Below are positions 21,080-32,115 of a DNA stretch of 64,000 nucleotides, piece by piece. Numbering within the stretch: position 1 is the stretch's first letter; each line of letters starts with the position of its first letter. The notes beneath the pieces are model-generated. The model had not been told where the DNA came from. It worked only from the letters and a program-made list of their open reading frames with translations, and ran no database searches. The stretch lies in the NCBI GenBank assembly GCA_030762895.1, contig CM061062.1, forward strand, positions 132,477,104 to 132,541,103. The letters are read 5' to 3'. Source of the stretch: Sophora flavescens. Its lineage: Eukaryota; Streptophyta; Magnoliopsida; Fabales; Fabaceae. The translations under genes were made by a program, and so were the position numbers.

Positions 21080-22285
21080 CCTGCCAAGAAAATCTACCCC
21101 AACCTAGTGAAACTTCCACCTCTTAAACCATTCACTGATGGAGTAGAAAGAGTTATCATATCTGACTGGCATACTGATCCCATCAAGAAGGAACTTAGGA
21201 GTGTTCTTGAGAAAAGAGCCAGATCCTCCAGGAAATTCCCTTTGTCTTGGATCAAGCTACAAAATGGATGACTTTCAAACATCCCAGTATATATGGAGCT
21301 GTTGTTGACCAGTTTGTGGACACTCTAATGTATGAAATGCTGAAATGGGAATTCAGCCACTTCAGAGCAGACAGGGCTGCACGATTTGTCCCTCCCACCT
21401 GGTTAAGACACTCCATTTCTACAAATGTTGGAGTCAAGTCCAACAAGATTTGTACTAGGTTGACAATGATTGATCTAAAGGACAAGGACAGGAAGCATCC
21501 AAGGCACAAAGGAAAGATGCCAGTAGTTGAAGACATTATGCTGGATCTCAATTCTGACCCCTTTGACCACTCACAGATGGATTACATTCAATCCTTGCCA
21601 ATTGAGATGGTCAATGAGGCTAACTATGCAGGAGCTTTCTGGCAATCCCACCTAATTCACTGCACTAGAGAAGCCTCCACTTTTGGCCTGACTACTGAAG
21701 AGAAGAAGAAGACTCCTAAATTCAGAGGCAGATGTGGACTCTCGAGTGTCAAATATCTGATCTTTAAGGATCTGTGGGGTCTGCCAATAACCAGCCGAGA
21801 TGTGGAAATTCCTAAACTAATTCACTGGGCAAAGGATATCCCTGAGCCAGTTCTACAATATGCTTTTTCCTCAACTTCAACCTCATCCTCTGAGCATACA
21901 CCTGAAGAATTAATTGTAGAAGGCCCTGACCTGAATGTTGAAATCCTTTAAAAACTTGCTTCTGAGCCTTCAACTCCCTTAGCTAATGCCGTTGCTTCTG
22001 TTGAGCCAACTATGACCGAGCAGTCTGATGAGATATGTGCTTCTAAGCAAGGTGCTAAGTCTGCTAAGACATCTTCTCAACCATTAGCTCTTGCTATGGT
22101 TCATCCACCAGCCAAGCTCAAGACACTGTCTCAGACTCTGCTGAGAGCTCAAGACAATTATCCTTGCCATCCAATCTTGAAGACATCATTGACAGAATTG
22201 TTGATGATAAGGTTGGAAAGATAGTTGAAGAAAAGACTGAGCAGATGGCACAACAAATTGAAGAAAGAGTACAAAAGCAAGTGTA
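21080..22285 (+). pseudogene. Sirevirus env-like open reading frame region
   Basis: Starts in mid-protein (AKKIYPNLVKLPPLKPFTDG), has a shift near 21240, then a 235-codon frame (21247-21951) with PSIYGAVVDQFVDTLMYEM, FVPPTWLRHSI and a Ser/Thr/Glu-rich tail. After a stop at 21951 the tail resumes in other frames to a Glu/Lys-rich coiled coil near 22180-22285. The position between pol and the polypurine tract of a Sirevirus 3' LTR identifies it as the extra env-like ORF such elements carry. Its function is not established for plant elements; this copy is broken and has no pol in the window. Confidence 0.6.
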
Positions 22286-22756
22286 AGATACCTTGGCCCC
22301 TACAAATGCCATGGTGACTCAAATGCTGGCCTTGTTAATGGAATTTCAGAAAAATCAAAATCCAGACCAAGCCCCTCCACCACCTCCTTCTTTTTAAAAT
22401 CTCTTCTTTCTTATCTGTTTTGCTGACAATGATGATCCACTCCTTTTTTTTTTTTTACCTTATTGGCTGATGACAAAAAGGGGGGAAAGGAAAAGAAAGA
22501 AAATTATATATAAAGTCAGTTGTTGAAAAGCTCGTATGTGTTTGCATTTGCATCTACTTGATAAATTGATCTGCTTCACTTATATTATTTGCCTTGATAT
22601 ATTGCTCTGATACTTGTGTTTATATAGATTCTGAGTATGATAAGTGTTTATACCTATCTGTTAGTCTGCTTAAGTATTTGAATGCTTTGTCTTAGGTGGA
22701 GCCTTGCAAGCTCTCTTAGACTTTGCTATTTAAATTTAATTAGTTTTTGTCATCAT
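22286..22756. other. Sirevirus 3' untranslated region
   Basis: AT-rich, no coding sequence seen. It contains poly-T and GACAAAAAGGGGGG (22474-22487), the repeated purine-rich tracts typical just upstream of Sirevirus 3' LTRs. Confidence 0.55.
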
Positions 22757-22770
22757 AAAAAAGGGGGAGA
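22757..22770 (+). other. Sirevirus polypurine tract
   Basis: AAAAAAGGGGGAGA directly before TTGTTGGAACC. The multi-purine AAGGGGGAGAT plus TGTTGGAAC start is the known Sirevirus signature. Confidence 0.8.
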
Positions 22771-22771
22771 T

Positions 22772-24365
22772 TGTTGGAACCAAAGTGGTTTTGAATTTAA
22801 TAATCTCTAAGTTTTGATGTTAACAAAATGATTAAATTTGCTTGACAAAGTGTTAGTTGATATCTAACAAGTGAGTTCAGTTTATACAGGAATATCCAAA
22901 GTAATATAAGGTATACAATGCTTGGACTCGTGCAACGAATTACCCGTCCAAAGGTTATTTAAACTGTTTATATTTTAAATGATAAGTAGACTGGTTTTCC
23001 TTAGTAGACGAGGTTATAAATGAATATCTAAATAACATGTTAAGAACAGCAAGTCCAAAGACTTGAAAATAAGCGCGTCCATTTTTGCCACGTCAGCAGA
23101 CGAGTGCTATCCTTGAAACTCAAGTATACATCCATAGTGCCTAAACTAAAAATTCAGTAGAAGTCCATAGTGCCACGTCATTGGACGGAGGTTTTCTAAG
23201 GACTTAGCAAGTCCAAAGACTTGTGTGGATGAGCGCTTCTACCACATTAGTGGACGAGCGCTTCTGCCACATCAGTGGACGAGCAGAATTAAAATCTTGT
23301 GTAGATACGTTCTTAAAACTAAGTAGACGGTTCTATATGTTTTATATCTTTACTACCTTGAATGTGATTTAATGCACTCTGGTCCACAATGAATTAATTT
23401 CAAATGATTGATATTTATTTCAAAGGAATATATGTTCTTTATAATTATTAACATCTTGTTCCTTGTGAGAAAGTTCATAGTACTATCAAGGAAATACAAA
23501 AAGCAAATAGTACAATTGGAATTGTAAAACGATATGTACGATGACATCTTTATTACTGAACAAAAGCTGGGTTATACACAAAGGAGGAAAGAAAACTTTT
23601 AAGGTACAAATTGCTCAGAACAGCGAGCCTCCATTTTGTGATTTTCTGATAACCAAGGACACTTTTCAACATGACCAAAATCAAGCAATCAGTCTCAACG
23701 GATATCATGCATTAAATGTTATCTCTAAACGGGATTATTCAAAGTAACCGTTGAAGAATTTCAAGAGTAGAAGAAGGTCATTATATAAGTAGAAGACATC
23801 AGATACTGTAGAAGAACTTTTGCTAGCTAACAACTTCTACCTATACAATATTTGCGAGAGCAAGCTCTTATTTATTCTTTAAAAAGCAAAAGTCTGTAAT
23901 CTCTTAGTTTTAATATTGTGAAAATATTCAACAGATCTCAAACTTTCATATCCTCACACTTAGTGAGTTAAGTAGATCAAAATTGTAAATCTCTTTGTTA
24001 GAATTAGAGCCCGAAGAGGCTTGGTAGAGAAAGAATACTTGTAGCCTGAAGAGGTGTTGAATACTTGTAACCTATTTGGAGAATAGTGGAGAAAATCCTT
24101 CAAGTTGAAGGGACTGGACGTAGCTCTTGGTTGGAAAAGAGTGAACCAGGATAAAATACTTGAGTGAATTTTCTATCCCTTATCTTTTACAGTTTTATTT
24201 ATTTATACTAACTGTGGGATTTGATTTTGGTTTTGTTAATCTTTTAAAAAGGATTTCTTGTGTACTTAATCTCTTTATCTTCTGCTTGCGAAAAAGTTGT
24301 TCAAAAAGGGTTTTTGCGAAAATAATTAACAAACACAATTCAACCCCCCTTCTTGTGTTTGCCCG
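22772..24365 (+). repeat. Sirevirus (SIRE1-type) 3' LTR
   Basis: Begins TGTTGGAACCAAAGTGG after the polypurine tract and extends about 1.6 kb, within the normal length for this genus. A TATA box TTATATAAG lies at 23781-23789. A 25-bp unit (GGACGAGCGCTTCT plus CCACATCAGT-like) is repeated near 23228-23283. The right border is placed where CAACCCCCCTTCTTGTG gives way to unrelated sequence and is approximate. Confidence 0.75.
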
Positions 24366-24722
24366 TGCCAATTTCACAATGCATATGGATTTCATTGTCC
24401 ATCAAGGCACAATGATACAAAGTAGCATGAAATACCTTACCCTTCAAGGCATTCATACGAAACAATGTGGGCACGTCTGCCAAAAGCATGTAAAAACATC
24501 TTTGTTTTCGCAGCTTTTCTTTGTGTTTCATTCTTTCCTTCGTCGAGGCTCAAGGCTCACGACCATCCATAAATTTTCAACGTTTTAAAACTTTCATTGT
24601 CGACACATAACGTTTTAGCCCGAGTGTCCAATCACAACAGTCCTAGACCTGTGCACTAGTCTTAGACTTTGTGGTTGTAGAAAACAACTTTCACCTTTTT
24701 ACTACTTTAACCACGTTTTATG

Positions 24723-24862
24723 ACAACGTATGTAGGACACACAGTCCACAACAACGTGTATAGAACATACAGTCCACAACAACGTGTATAGAACACACAG
24801 TCCACAACAACGTGTATAGGACACACAGTCCAAAACAACGTAAATAGGACACACAGTCCACA
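24723..24862. repeat. Tandem repeat, 28-bp unit, five copies
   Basis: Units start with ACAACG at 24723, 24751, 24779, 24807 and 24835, exactly 28 bp apart. Each contains ACAGTCCACA or a one-base variant. The middle copies differ at 1-3 positions. No coding potential. Confidence 0.92.
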
Positions 24863-25136
24863 ACGTTGTGATATGGATCATGGATCCACGTGCTTTAACA
24901 CTAGTATCCCTACGTCTCGGTTACTAGGTTCACTTTTCAATGTTATTTTTCGTTCAGTGAAAAACAAATACAAAACCAAAACTTCCGTAACTTATCCAAG
25001 TTACCGGATATTTTTACTTGAATAAATTCTTTTCAACAACATTTTCTTTTGAAATTCATTTTTTTAAAAACTTTAAACTTTAGGAACTCCATTTCTTTTT
25101 CTAAAAATCTCCTTTGTTTTGGAAAGGTCTATTTCC

Positions 25137-25673
25137 CAGGGTTTTGAAAACCGGACCGGACCGGCTGGTCCGACCGGGAACCGGGACCATGGCCGGTCCG
25201 GTCAGTAGGAAACACCGGTCATGCATTGAACCGGTGTAAAAACCGGAAAACCGGTTCAAAACCGATAAAACCGGTCATAACCGGTAGTGAACCGGCCTGA
25301 ACCGGTTTTCTTAAAAAAAAAGAAAAAAAATAGTATAAAAGGATTTGGATCATCCTAGTCAAAACTCAATTCTTTTGTTTTCTAACATATGTGGGCTGGT
25401 TGTAGATTTTGGGTTGGTTTTCCCTATGAAGATGATTTTAACATATATCTTTATATTTATTTAGTTTAATTTCAAAATAATAAAAATTGTGCTTAATAAT
25501 TTTAGTTGTTATGTTGTTTTTTTGTTTAATATTGTTATAAATATTATATTAAAAATTAAAATAATATTATTTAATTATAACCGGTTCAACCACGGTTCAA
25601 CCTCGGTTGGACCATTGAACCTCGAACCGCTGCCTTCACCGGTTCGATGACCGGTCCGGTTTTGTAAACCTTG
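25137..25673. mobile_element. hAT-like non-autonomous element with CCGGTT subterminal array
   Basis: Perfect 8-bp duplication CTATTTCC (25129-25136, 25674-25681). The ends CAGGGTTTTGAAAACCGG and ...CCGGTTTTGTAAACCTTG form an imperfect inverted repeat. Both ends are packed with ACCGG/CCGGT motifs around an AT-rich core. It is close in design to the 13175-14245 element and is non-coding. Confidence 0.88.
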
Positions 25674-26548
25674 CTATTTCCTTTCAAAAATATAGTAAAC
25701 ATTTTTGAAGGAAAACTCTTTTCTAAGAACATTAGAAACTAAAATCCCATTTTCTATGGTACTTTACTATAAGTGTTCTCAAAATTATGTTTTTCTTCAA
25801 AATAAGATCTTTCATCTTAAATAATTTTCCTTTATAAAATTGTTTTGATTCTAAAATTTTTCTCTTTCATTAAAACGTTACTAAAAGAAATCTTTTCAAA
25901 ATTTCAAAATAAATTTGTTTTTCTTTATGGTTTCTTACCATGAAATCTTTTCAAAGTTTGATTTTTCTTAGTGTAAAATCACTTAATTTTTCAAGTAAAT
26001 TTCCTTCATAAAAGTTTTATTTTATTTCAAATATTCTGATAAAGTTTTGAAAGTATAACTCATTTTTCCTTCTTCCAAAACATTTCTTCAAAATAAATAT
26101 TTATTTACATTGTTCTTCACATAGTTTTTCTTAAGACTTTTATCTTAAGGATTTAATTGAGCTCTAACCAAAGGTTAGGCTTTCCATACATCAACCAAAA
26201 CAACGTCTTAACAAGTATAGCATGCATCAATTATCTTGCATATATCAACATCAACCATAAGCACATATTTATAAATAATTAACCAAACATAACAAAAATC
26301 TACTTATTCAGCCAAGCAAACAATCAATACTTCAACTCAATCAAATATTTAACCACTATGACAATCAGGACAATTTACAATCAATACATTAAAACACAGA
26401 AGCACATATAGTTATCATAAATAATATCCCTCAGGCTGTCTTCCCTTACCTTTGTAGACCAGAACAAGATCCTCTCCTTGGTGCTCCAACAATTTGCCTT
26501 TCCTTCTCAGTAATATCCCAGTCTCTTTGACGTTTCATAACACACGCA

Positions 26549-28489
26549 GGAAATTCCACGACAGCTCCAAAAAGAAGAAGCCACTCTCCCAAATAAGTGT
26601 AAACACAACTATTCACATAGGGTGAGCGTCCAAGCGCATACAACAAAATCAAATGACATGTCCATCAATTTCCTTCCTCAAAACATAAAATCAAGGAAGC
26701 CATATATTTAATTGAACAAAACTTAATTGATTTCCAATAAAACTCAAATTTGGTATAAAGGTTTTTTCATAAAAATTGTGGAAAAGTTAATATAATTTGA
26801 GGATTATAAAATTAAATTTTGAAATCATCAACTGAGAGTCCTAATTGCACTAGATCATGGTTAATTTCATAAAACAGAGTCAATTCCATAAAAAAGTTAG
26901 ATTTGGGTTTATGGTTCCTAAACAATATTTGAGGAAAACTTATTCTAAATAAATATTAACGAAATTGGTTTAGGGAATTAATAATTCACAGTCTCAATAG
27001 CATAAAACAAATGTTAAATTTCAGGATTAAAATCTGAAATCAAGGGTTAGGGTTAGGGTTCCAAATTGGGGGTTTTCATAATCACAAGGGATTAGGGTAA
27101 GAATCTCACCCAAGGTGAATAGGAAGAAGTTGTGGTGGTGTTGTGATGCTCCTAGCAGCGGCTTGCCGGACAACGGTGGTTCTGTTTTGGACAGCACCAC
27201 AAATGCAACCAAAAACAATAGTCAAACCTCATGGAAGAAGAAAGGAAGATTCAACATCATAAAGAAGTGGAGAACCACCATTAATGGCGGCCTAAGGAGC
27301 TTACCGCGGCAGAGCTTGCGGTGGTTTCGAAGCAGAACGGTGCCAGGTGCAAGTGGCTCCGATCTCGCATGCAGGAGCACGAACAAAGAAAGGCCGATGG
27401 GGCGCGACGGCCGTGCGGCTCCGACGGCGGTCCAGGGGCAGTCGGTGGTGCTCGTTTTGTTGGGAGAGGGAAGAAGATGAAGCTTAAGGGAGAAGGGAGA
27501 TATGTCTCTGCAAAAGGAAGAAGGAAGAAAATAAAAGAAAGAGAGAGTGAGGGGAGGGGAGGGGAGGTTTATACGCGTGAAAGGAGAGATAAGGAGGAAA
27601 AAAACTTTTTAGTTTTCTTTTCTTTAAATGAGTAGTAGGTATAAAATAATTGATAAATATTGACTCTAAAAATAAATATGTTTTTGACTTTTTAATCTAA
27701 AAAATCATTTGTGACATATATATATTTTCAAAATTCAAATTAGAGTGAAGACTGATAGTTGAACTGATCAACTAAGAAAACCCAAGGTCCAACATTTAAT
27801 CTCCGATTAATGTCAAACCAAATTATTTTCAAATCTAAAATTAAATAGAGTAAAATATGAAAATAATATTCTTTCAATCGTATCATTTAAAAATAAATTT
27901 TTAAATAAAAACTAATAGTGACAATAACATAATATTATTATCTAATAGGCGTGCATGCACTGAAATTAAACAGTGCTAATGCACTTAATAAAATCATTTG
28001 TAAACGAGTAATTAAAATAATTACTCAAACTAAACCACGTAAAAATAAATAGAATAATATAAACATATAAACACACATATATCGGGAACCATCCATTCCA
28101 CATTTGGCAAGGAAATCTGCATAATAGTTGGATTAAACATGAAGGACTTTAACTTGCCAATCTGCAGATCGAAGAACTAAAATCTCTAAGATTTAAGATG
28201 AAAGATAGGAGTAAAGATGAAACATAGCCTAAGAGATCATGTTGAGAACGACCAAAGAATCTGATTCAAAAACAACTCTGTTAGCACGACCATTACCCTC
28301 TCTAAATATGTGGGTGAAAACAATCTCCCATTCATGGTTGTATAAAGTATTGATTCTGCGGATTAACTGGTTGCCACACCCTGAATCACGGAAATTACTC
28401 AGGCCTGAGATAATACTTGTTGATTCACTTTCCACAATTACTTTCCTAAAGCTAGATTCCCAAGCCAATTAATCCATAAATTAGGGTTC
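26549..28489. repeat. 1.9-kb direct duplication, copy 2
   Basis: Counterpart of 19142-21079. Its left flank is continuous with the long-LTR-like DNA, so this is probably the source-like copy. It has an extended GAGGGGAGGGGAGG run near 27548-27566 where copy 1 is shorter. It ends at ATTAGGGTT before TCTTTTCACACTC. Confidence 0.75.
28229..28468 (-). pseudogene. RNase H-like domain fragment, copy 2
   Basis: Same 79-codon frame as at 20819-21058, differing at a few residues (THIFREGNGRA against THILRKGNGRA). No other part of a retroelement polyprotein is adjacent. Confidence 0.55.
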
Positions 28490-29292
28490 TTTTCACACTC
28501 GTTTCTATCAATCCAACAAAAAATAACTAATTTGATCACACTATATAATTGAGGGACTAAATTAATTACAAATTCTTCTGGTACTAAAATAACAATGCTT
28601 GTATCTTTCAAGCAAGAAAATTAGAGATTTACTCTAACACGAAAATGTGTCATTCCGAATTGAAATACCCAAATGCAAGAAGGAAGTGAATATAGAGTAT
28701 GGAAGAGTTCTTACATTAAGGAAAAATAAGGTTCTTATTTGTGGAGACCAGCAGCCAAGTATATTGGCACAAGCTCGTATGCCATGCCCTTGCAGAGACA
28801 GCAAAACGCGCCCAGTGGCAAATTGGAACACCATGAACCTAAATTGCAATTGCTATCAGACTATGCAATTCTAGTGAGACAACAAGGAGAGGGTCTCTAT
28901 AATTTGGCAAGGCTTTGGCCTAGATAATATTTGCAATTTCAGAAAATGTGTCACGTATGTCGTGAATTCATCAAAACATATAATCTCTTCACAAGTATGC
29001 CATACATAACCTTGCCACTTGGCATCCTCAGTAACTAGCAATAAGAAATTCATAACCTTTTGTTGATTCGACTATTTGGTTGATTTAGCAGTTCTCTCTA
29101 GTGCAGGTTTGATCTAAAATTATCAATTATATTTGAGAATCATGTATACCAGTAAAAAAGAGGAATTGCCACCCCCAACTTTGATGGCAGGACTAACCCA
29201 AAGAAAAGAGGAAATAATTGTCAAATCTTTAATTAGTTTATCAATGCTAATAATGTTTATATAGAATGAATTATAAAAGAATAAGGAAGCAC
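28490..29292. other. Unassigned AT-rich DNA
   Basis: Short frames of 60-75 codons on both strands around 28634-29053 show no recognisable family. Part may be intron sequence of the ankyrin gene fragment that follows on the minus strand. Confidence 0.3.
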
Positions 29293-29629
29293 CTGAGTAC
29301 GGCCCTTCTTTGTGGCAATATGCAATGATGTATTTCCTTTATTGTCCTTAATTCCACCAAAATTTCTTCATTTTGCCCTTTCACAGCCATATGTAGTGCA
29401 GTTTGACCTTTCTTATCAGTCCTAAATCCAGTGCTCGGATCCTTATTTATTCCAAGTGCCCCATTCTAGCCGCAGAGTGGAGGACAGTCTTACCATTGTT
29501 CCTGGCTATTTTTGCAAGGTTTGAATCTGATTCCAAAAGGAGTTGCAGCTGTGTGTAAAGCAGTGGAGTTGGACAAATCCATCGTCATGGCCAAGTTCGA
29601 AAAGGAGTGCAGCAGTTCTCTCAGCACCT
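29293..29629 (-). pseudogene. Ankyrin-repeat protein exon fragment (ITN1/At5g02620-like), degraded
   Basis: Minus strand. An AG acceptor precedes AGGTGCTGAGAG (29629) and a GT donor follows ...ACTCAG (29293). The translation, with frame corrections, shows plant ankyrin repeats: LSNSTALHTAAT, then SDSNLAKIARNNGKTVLHSAARMGHLE, TGFRTDKKGQTALHMAVKG and DNKGNTSLHIATKKGRT. Deletions near 29540, 29450 and 29360 remove parts of repeats and break the frame. Intact family members have several ankyrin repeats plus a C-terminal four-helix membrane domain (PGG), of which nothing is visible here. Likely a relic of a captured or decayed gene. Confidence 0.75.
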
Positions 29630-30509
29630 CTGCAAGAGATTTTTTTTCTCAGTCTGAGCTACAGTGAGAGACATGGCATAACACACATGCAACATTTGTA
29701 AAAAAATATGTATATCTTTGATACTCCTTGCTTGGGTTTCCCACCCATGGACCATGATGGTGTATCTGAAACTTAACAACACAACAATCTGAAAGACAAA
29801 GCAGTAAAAGCATTGACACAAATTTGTGGTTGTTTAACTATAAACTATAATTTTGACATTAGATGTCACTTTCTGCTTTCTCTAATATCTTTTTTTCCCC
29901 CTTCATTTCCGATATGCACAAAGAGAGATAGGTGCACAAGCTAGAGGGAGGGAAAGTGGGAAGAAGAAAAGAACTACTCCAGGACAGTGTTTCTTTAACC
30001 AAGAAAAATGTCCTACAACTTTCCTGACTCGTTAAAATAGCAGCTCATTCAACCAAAATTATGGTAAAGGACTGATAAAGGCCATATGGATTTTGGGTTT
30101 CCATTGTAGATGCCTGAAAACTACCCTGTTTCTCCATAATCACTTGAAAAATCTAGCTGCGATGAGCCAATAGAAAATATGACAAGAGCATCAATTTCCA
30201 TTCGGTAATTAAGCCTACAAAAACACATAATCGGGTTGTGCATATTAAAGCCACTTAATTGATTGAATAGATCAATTAAGTCACCAAGAGTTCAAAGAGT
30301 CCTGAGTAAGCCAAAATGCAAAAAACTACATCATCTTCTTCACCAACTTGGTAATCAGAGAAAACTCAAAATTGGAAAGGAAAACCAATATAAAAGAAAG
30401 CATGATTCTCTGCCTGCCTGTGCCTCAGAGAGTCCAATAGATTATGTCCCCCCGCCCCCGAGGGTATGCTGTCTAGCACTACTCGTGCTGTAGAGCCAAA
30501 AAAAAAAAT
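29630..30509. other. Unassigned noncoding DNA
   Basis: AT-rich with short frames only. A C-rich CCCCCCGCCCCCGAGGG stretch lies near 30448. Nothing assignable was seen. Confidence 0.3.
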
Positions 30510-30843
30510 GCTAATTTGACACACTTTCACCGACGTCAATACGGCGACATCGTATGTGCCGCCCTGAATGTGTTTTTTTTATAAATAAATTTTTTGGTTA
30601 AGTATGTGTCAATATCTGATGAATGGGTTTTTTTTGAGAAATAAATTTTTTGGTTAAGTATGTACAAATATCTGGTGAATTCAGTTCATTATCTGGTGAA
30701 TTAGTTTTTTTGAGAAATTTTTTTTAAAAAAAAAGTCAAAATTTTTTAAAAAAAGTGACGCTACAGTCGTGCTACAGTACACTACTGTAGCACTGTAGCG
30801 TGATGTCGCGTATTGATGTCGGAGCCGTGTGTTCAATTAGCAC
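30510..30843. mobile_element. MITE with inverted termini and a hairpin core
   Basis: Ends GCTAATTTGACACAC and GTGTGTTCAATTAGC are inverted repeats, and the match extends inward to GTCAATACGGCGACATC against GATGTCGCGTATTGA. The interior has near-duplicate AATTTTTTGGTTAAGTATG units (near 30587-30606 and 30645-30662) and a strong hairpin at about 30759-30802 (CGCTACAGT...ACTGTAGCG arms). No clear target-site duplication was identified, so the superfamily is open. Confidence 0.7.
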
Positions 30844-31009
30844 ACCTCAAAAAAAATCAGAGCAAAACTGTAGAACTAATTTGAGAGCAGAAAAAAAAAA
30901 TCCCAAGACAACATTAAACAAAGTGGATAACAGAAACTACGATTTGACTGCTCCGCAGTTTTAAGCTCCGCAGATCACAGCTCTAACACACATACTATCA
31001 AAGTTAAAG

Positions 31010-31205
31010 AGTTGGTAAACATTTCTTCTCGAGATTTTTGTGTGGAAAAATTTATTGAATATTATTGAAATTGTAATGAGTACAAGCACTCATATGTTAT
31101 ATAGGCTGTGCTCTATCTAATGGACCTGATTAATGGGCCTAATACAATAAATACAGGATATATGCCTAATAACTACATATACAAAAAGATTACATATTTA
31201 CAACA
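31010..31205 (-). repeat. Copia D 3' LTR
   Basis: On the minus strand TGTTGTAAATATG starts at 31205 right after the purine-rich AGGTTGAGGTGGAG. A TATA-like CCTATATAAC lies near 31100. The lower boundary is uncertain. Confidence 0.6.
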
Positions 31206-31221
31206 CTCCACCTCAACCTGG

Positions 31222-31512
31222 TTAATGGATATCTACCATTCCCAGCTTGCAAGTAAGTTGGCTGAATCTTTTTGTTGGTAAGCCCTTTTTTAACACATCT
31301 ATCAAGTGGTGCCCAGAAGGGATGTAAGTCGTCGTTATCAGCCTGCTATCCAGCTTCTCCTTGATAAAGTGTCGGTCTATCTCAATGTGTTTTGTCTTGT
31401 CATGTTGAACAGGATTATGAGCAATATTGATAGCCGATTTGTTGTCACAAAGCAACCTCATAGGGCCTTCACACTTTATCTTCAAGTCATCAAGTACAAT
31501 CTTCATCCACAA
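31222..31512 (-). pseudogene. Copia D RNase H C-terminal part
   Basis: Encodes WMKIVLDDLKIKCEGPMRLL, CDNKSAINIAHNPVQHDKTK and HFIKEKLDSRLI, ending GMVDIH. It matches the copia A tail in pattern. A frame change near 31513-31720 separates it from the upstream RT piece. Confidence 0.85.
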
Positions 31513-31723
31513 TAGCTCAAAGATTCCCTATGCCATAGCTCTAAATTCTGCCTTAGTACTTGATCGAGCCACTACACTTGCTTCTTACTTCTCCAAGCAA
31601 CAAGATTCTCATACAAAAATGTACAATAGCCTAAAGTGGACCTTCTATCACTCACTAAACCTGCATAATCAACATCGGTATAAGCTTCTATAGTCAAGCT
31701 TCCACCACTTTTGAACAAGAGTC

Positions 31724-32115
31724 CTATCGTCGGACTTTGAGATACTGGAGAACGCGATCTACAGCCTGCAAGTATCTCACCCTCGGATCATGCATGAATT
31801 GGCTCACAACACTACCCACATATGCTAAATCTGATCTAGTGTGCGCCAAGTAAATTAATTTCCTCACTAGTCTCTGATATTGAACCTTGTCAACTTTAGC
31901 ACTCTCTTCTTCGATGCTCAATTTGTGATTTTGCTTTATGGGAACACCTGTAGGTTTACATCCAAGTTTGTTTGTTTCCTTCAAAAGATCAAGCACATAC
32001 TTTCTTTGAGAAATGAAAATGCCTTGTTTTGAGTAGGCCACCTCAATCCCCAAGATATACTTGAATTTCCCAATGTCCTTCATCTCAAACTCTGCAGATA
32101 TTTTCTCCTTGAGCA
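31724..32115 (-). pseudogene. Copia D RT C-terminal part (catalytic core deleted)
   Basis: From about 32115 the frame reads LLKEKISAEFEMKDIGKF, KYILGIEVAYSKQGIFISQ, YQRLVRKLIYLAHTRSDLAY and VSQFMHDPRVRYLQAV. Everything from the integrase C-terminus to this point (RT fingers and palm, with YVDD) is missing: the integrase FPSVHIIQSLESRVFGC motif runs straight into it within a few codons. This element cannot encode RT. Confidence 0.85.

Larger units (their letters stand above)
24366..28090 (-). repeat. Long-LTR-like noncoding region, probably Ty3 (Tekay/Del style)
   Basis: No coding sequence of substance. On the minus strand it has the layout of a long chromovirus LTR: the end at about 28090 (CCCGATATATGTGTG), AT-rich U3, a TATA-like CGTATAAACC near 27570, a C/T-rich leader and telobox repeats (27044-27062). 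It contains a five-copy 28-bp tandem array and a hAT-like element. Assignment rests on composition and layout only, since no paired LTR or primer site was found. Confidence 0.4.

Noticed and set aside
24340..24588. Overlapping open frames on both strands (up to 142 codons)
   Set aside because: They cross the apparent Sirevirus LTR border, have no family motif and look like chance frames in noncoding DNA.
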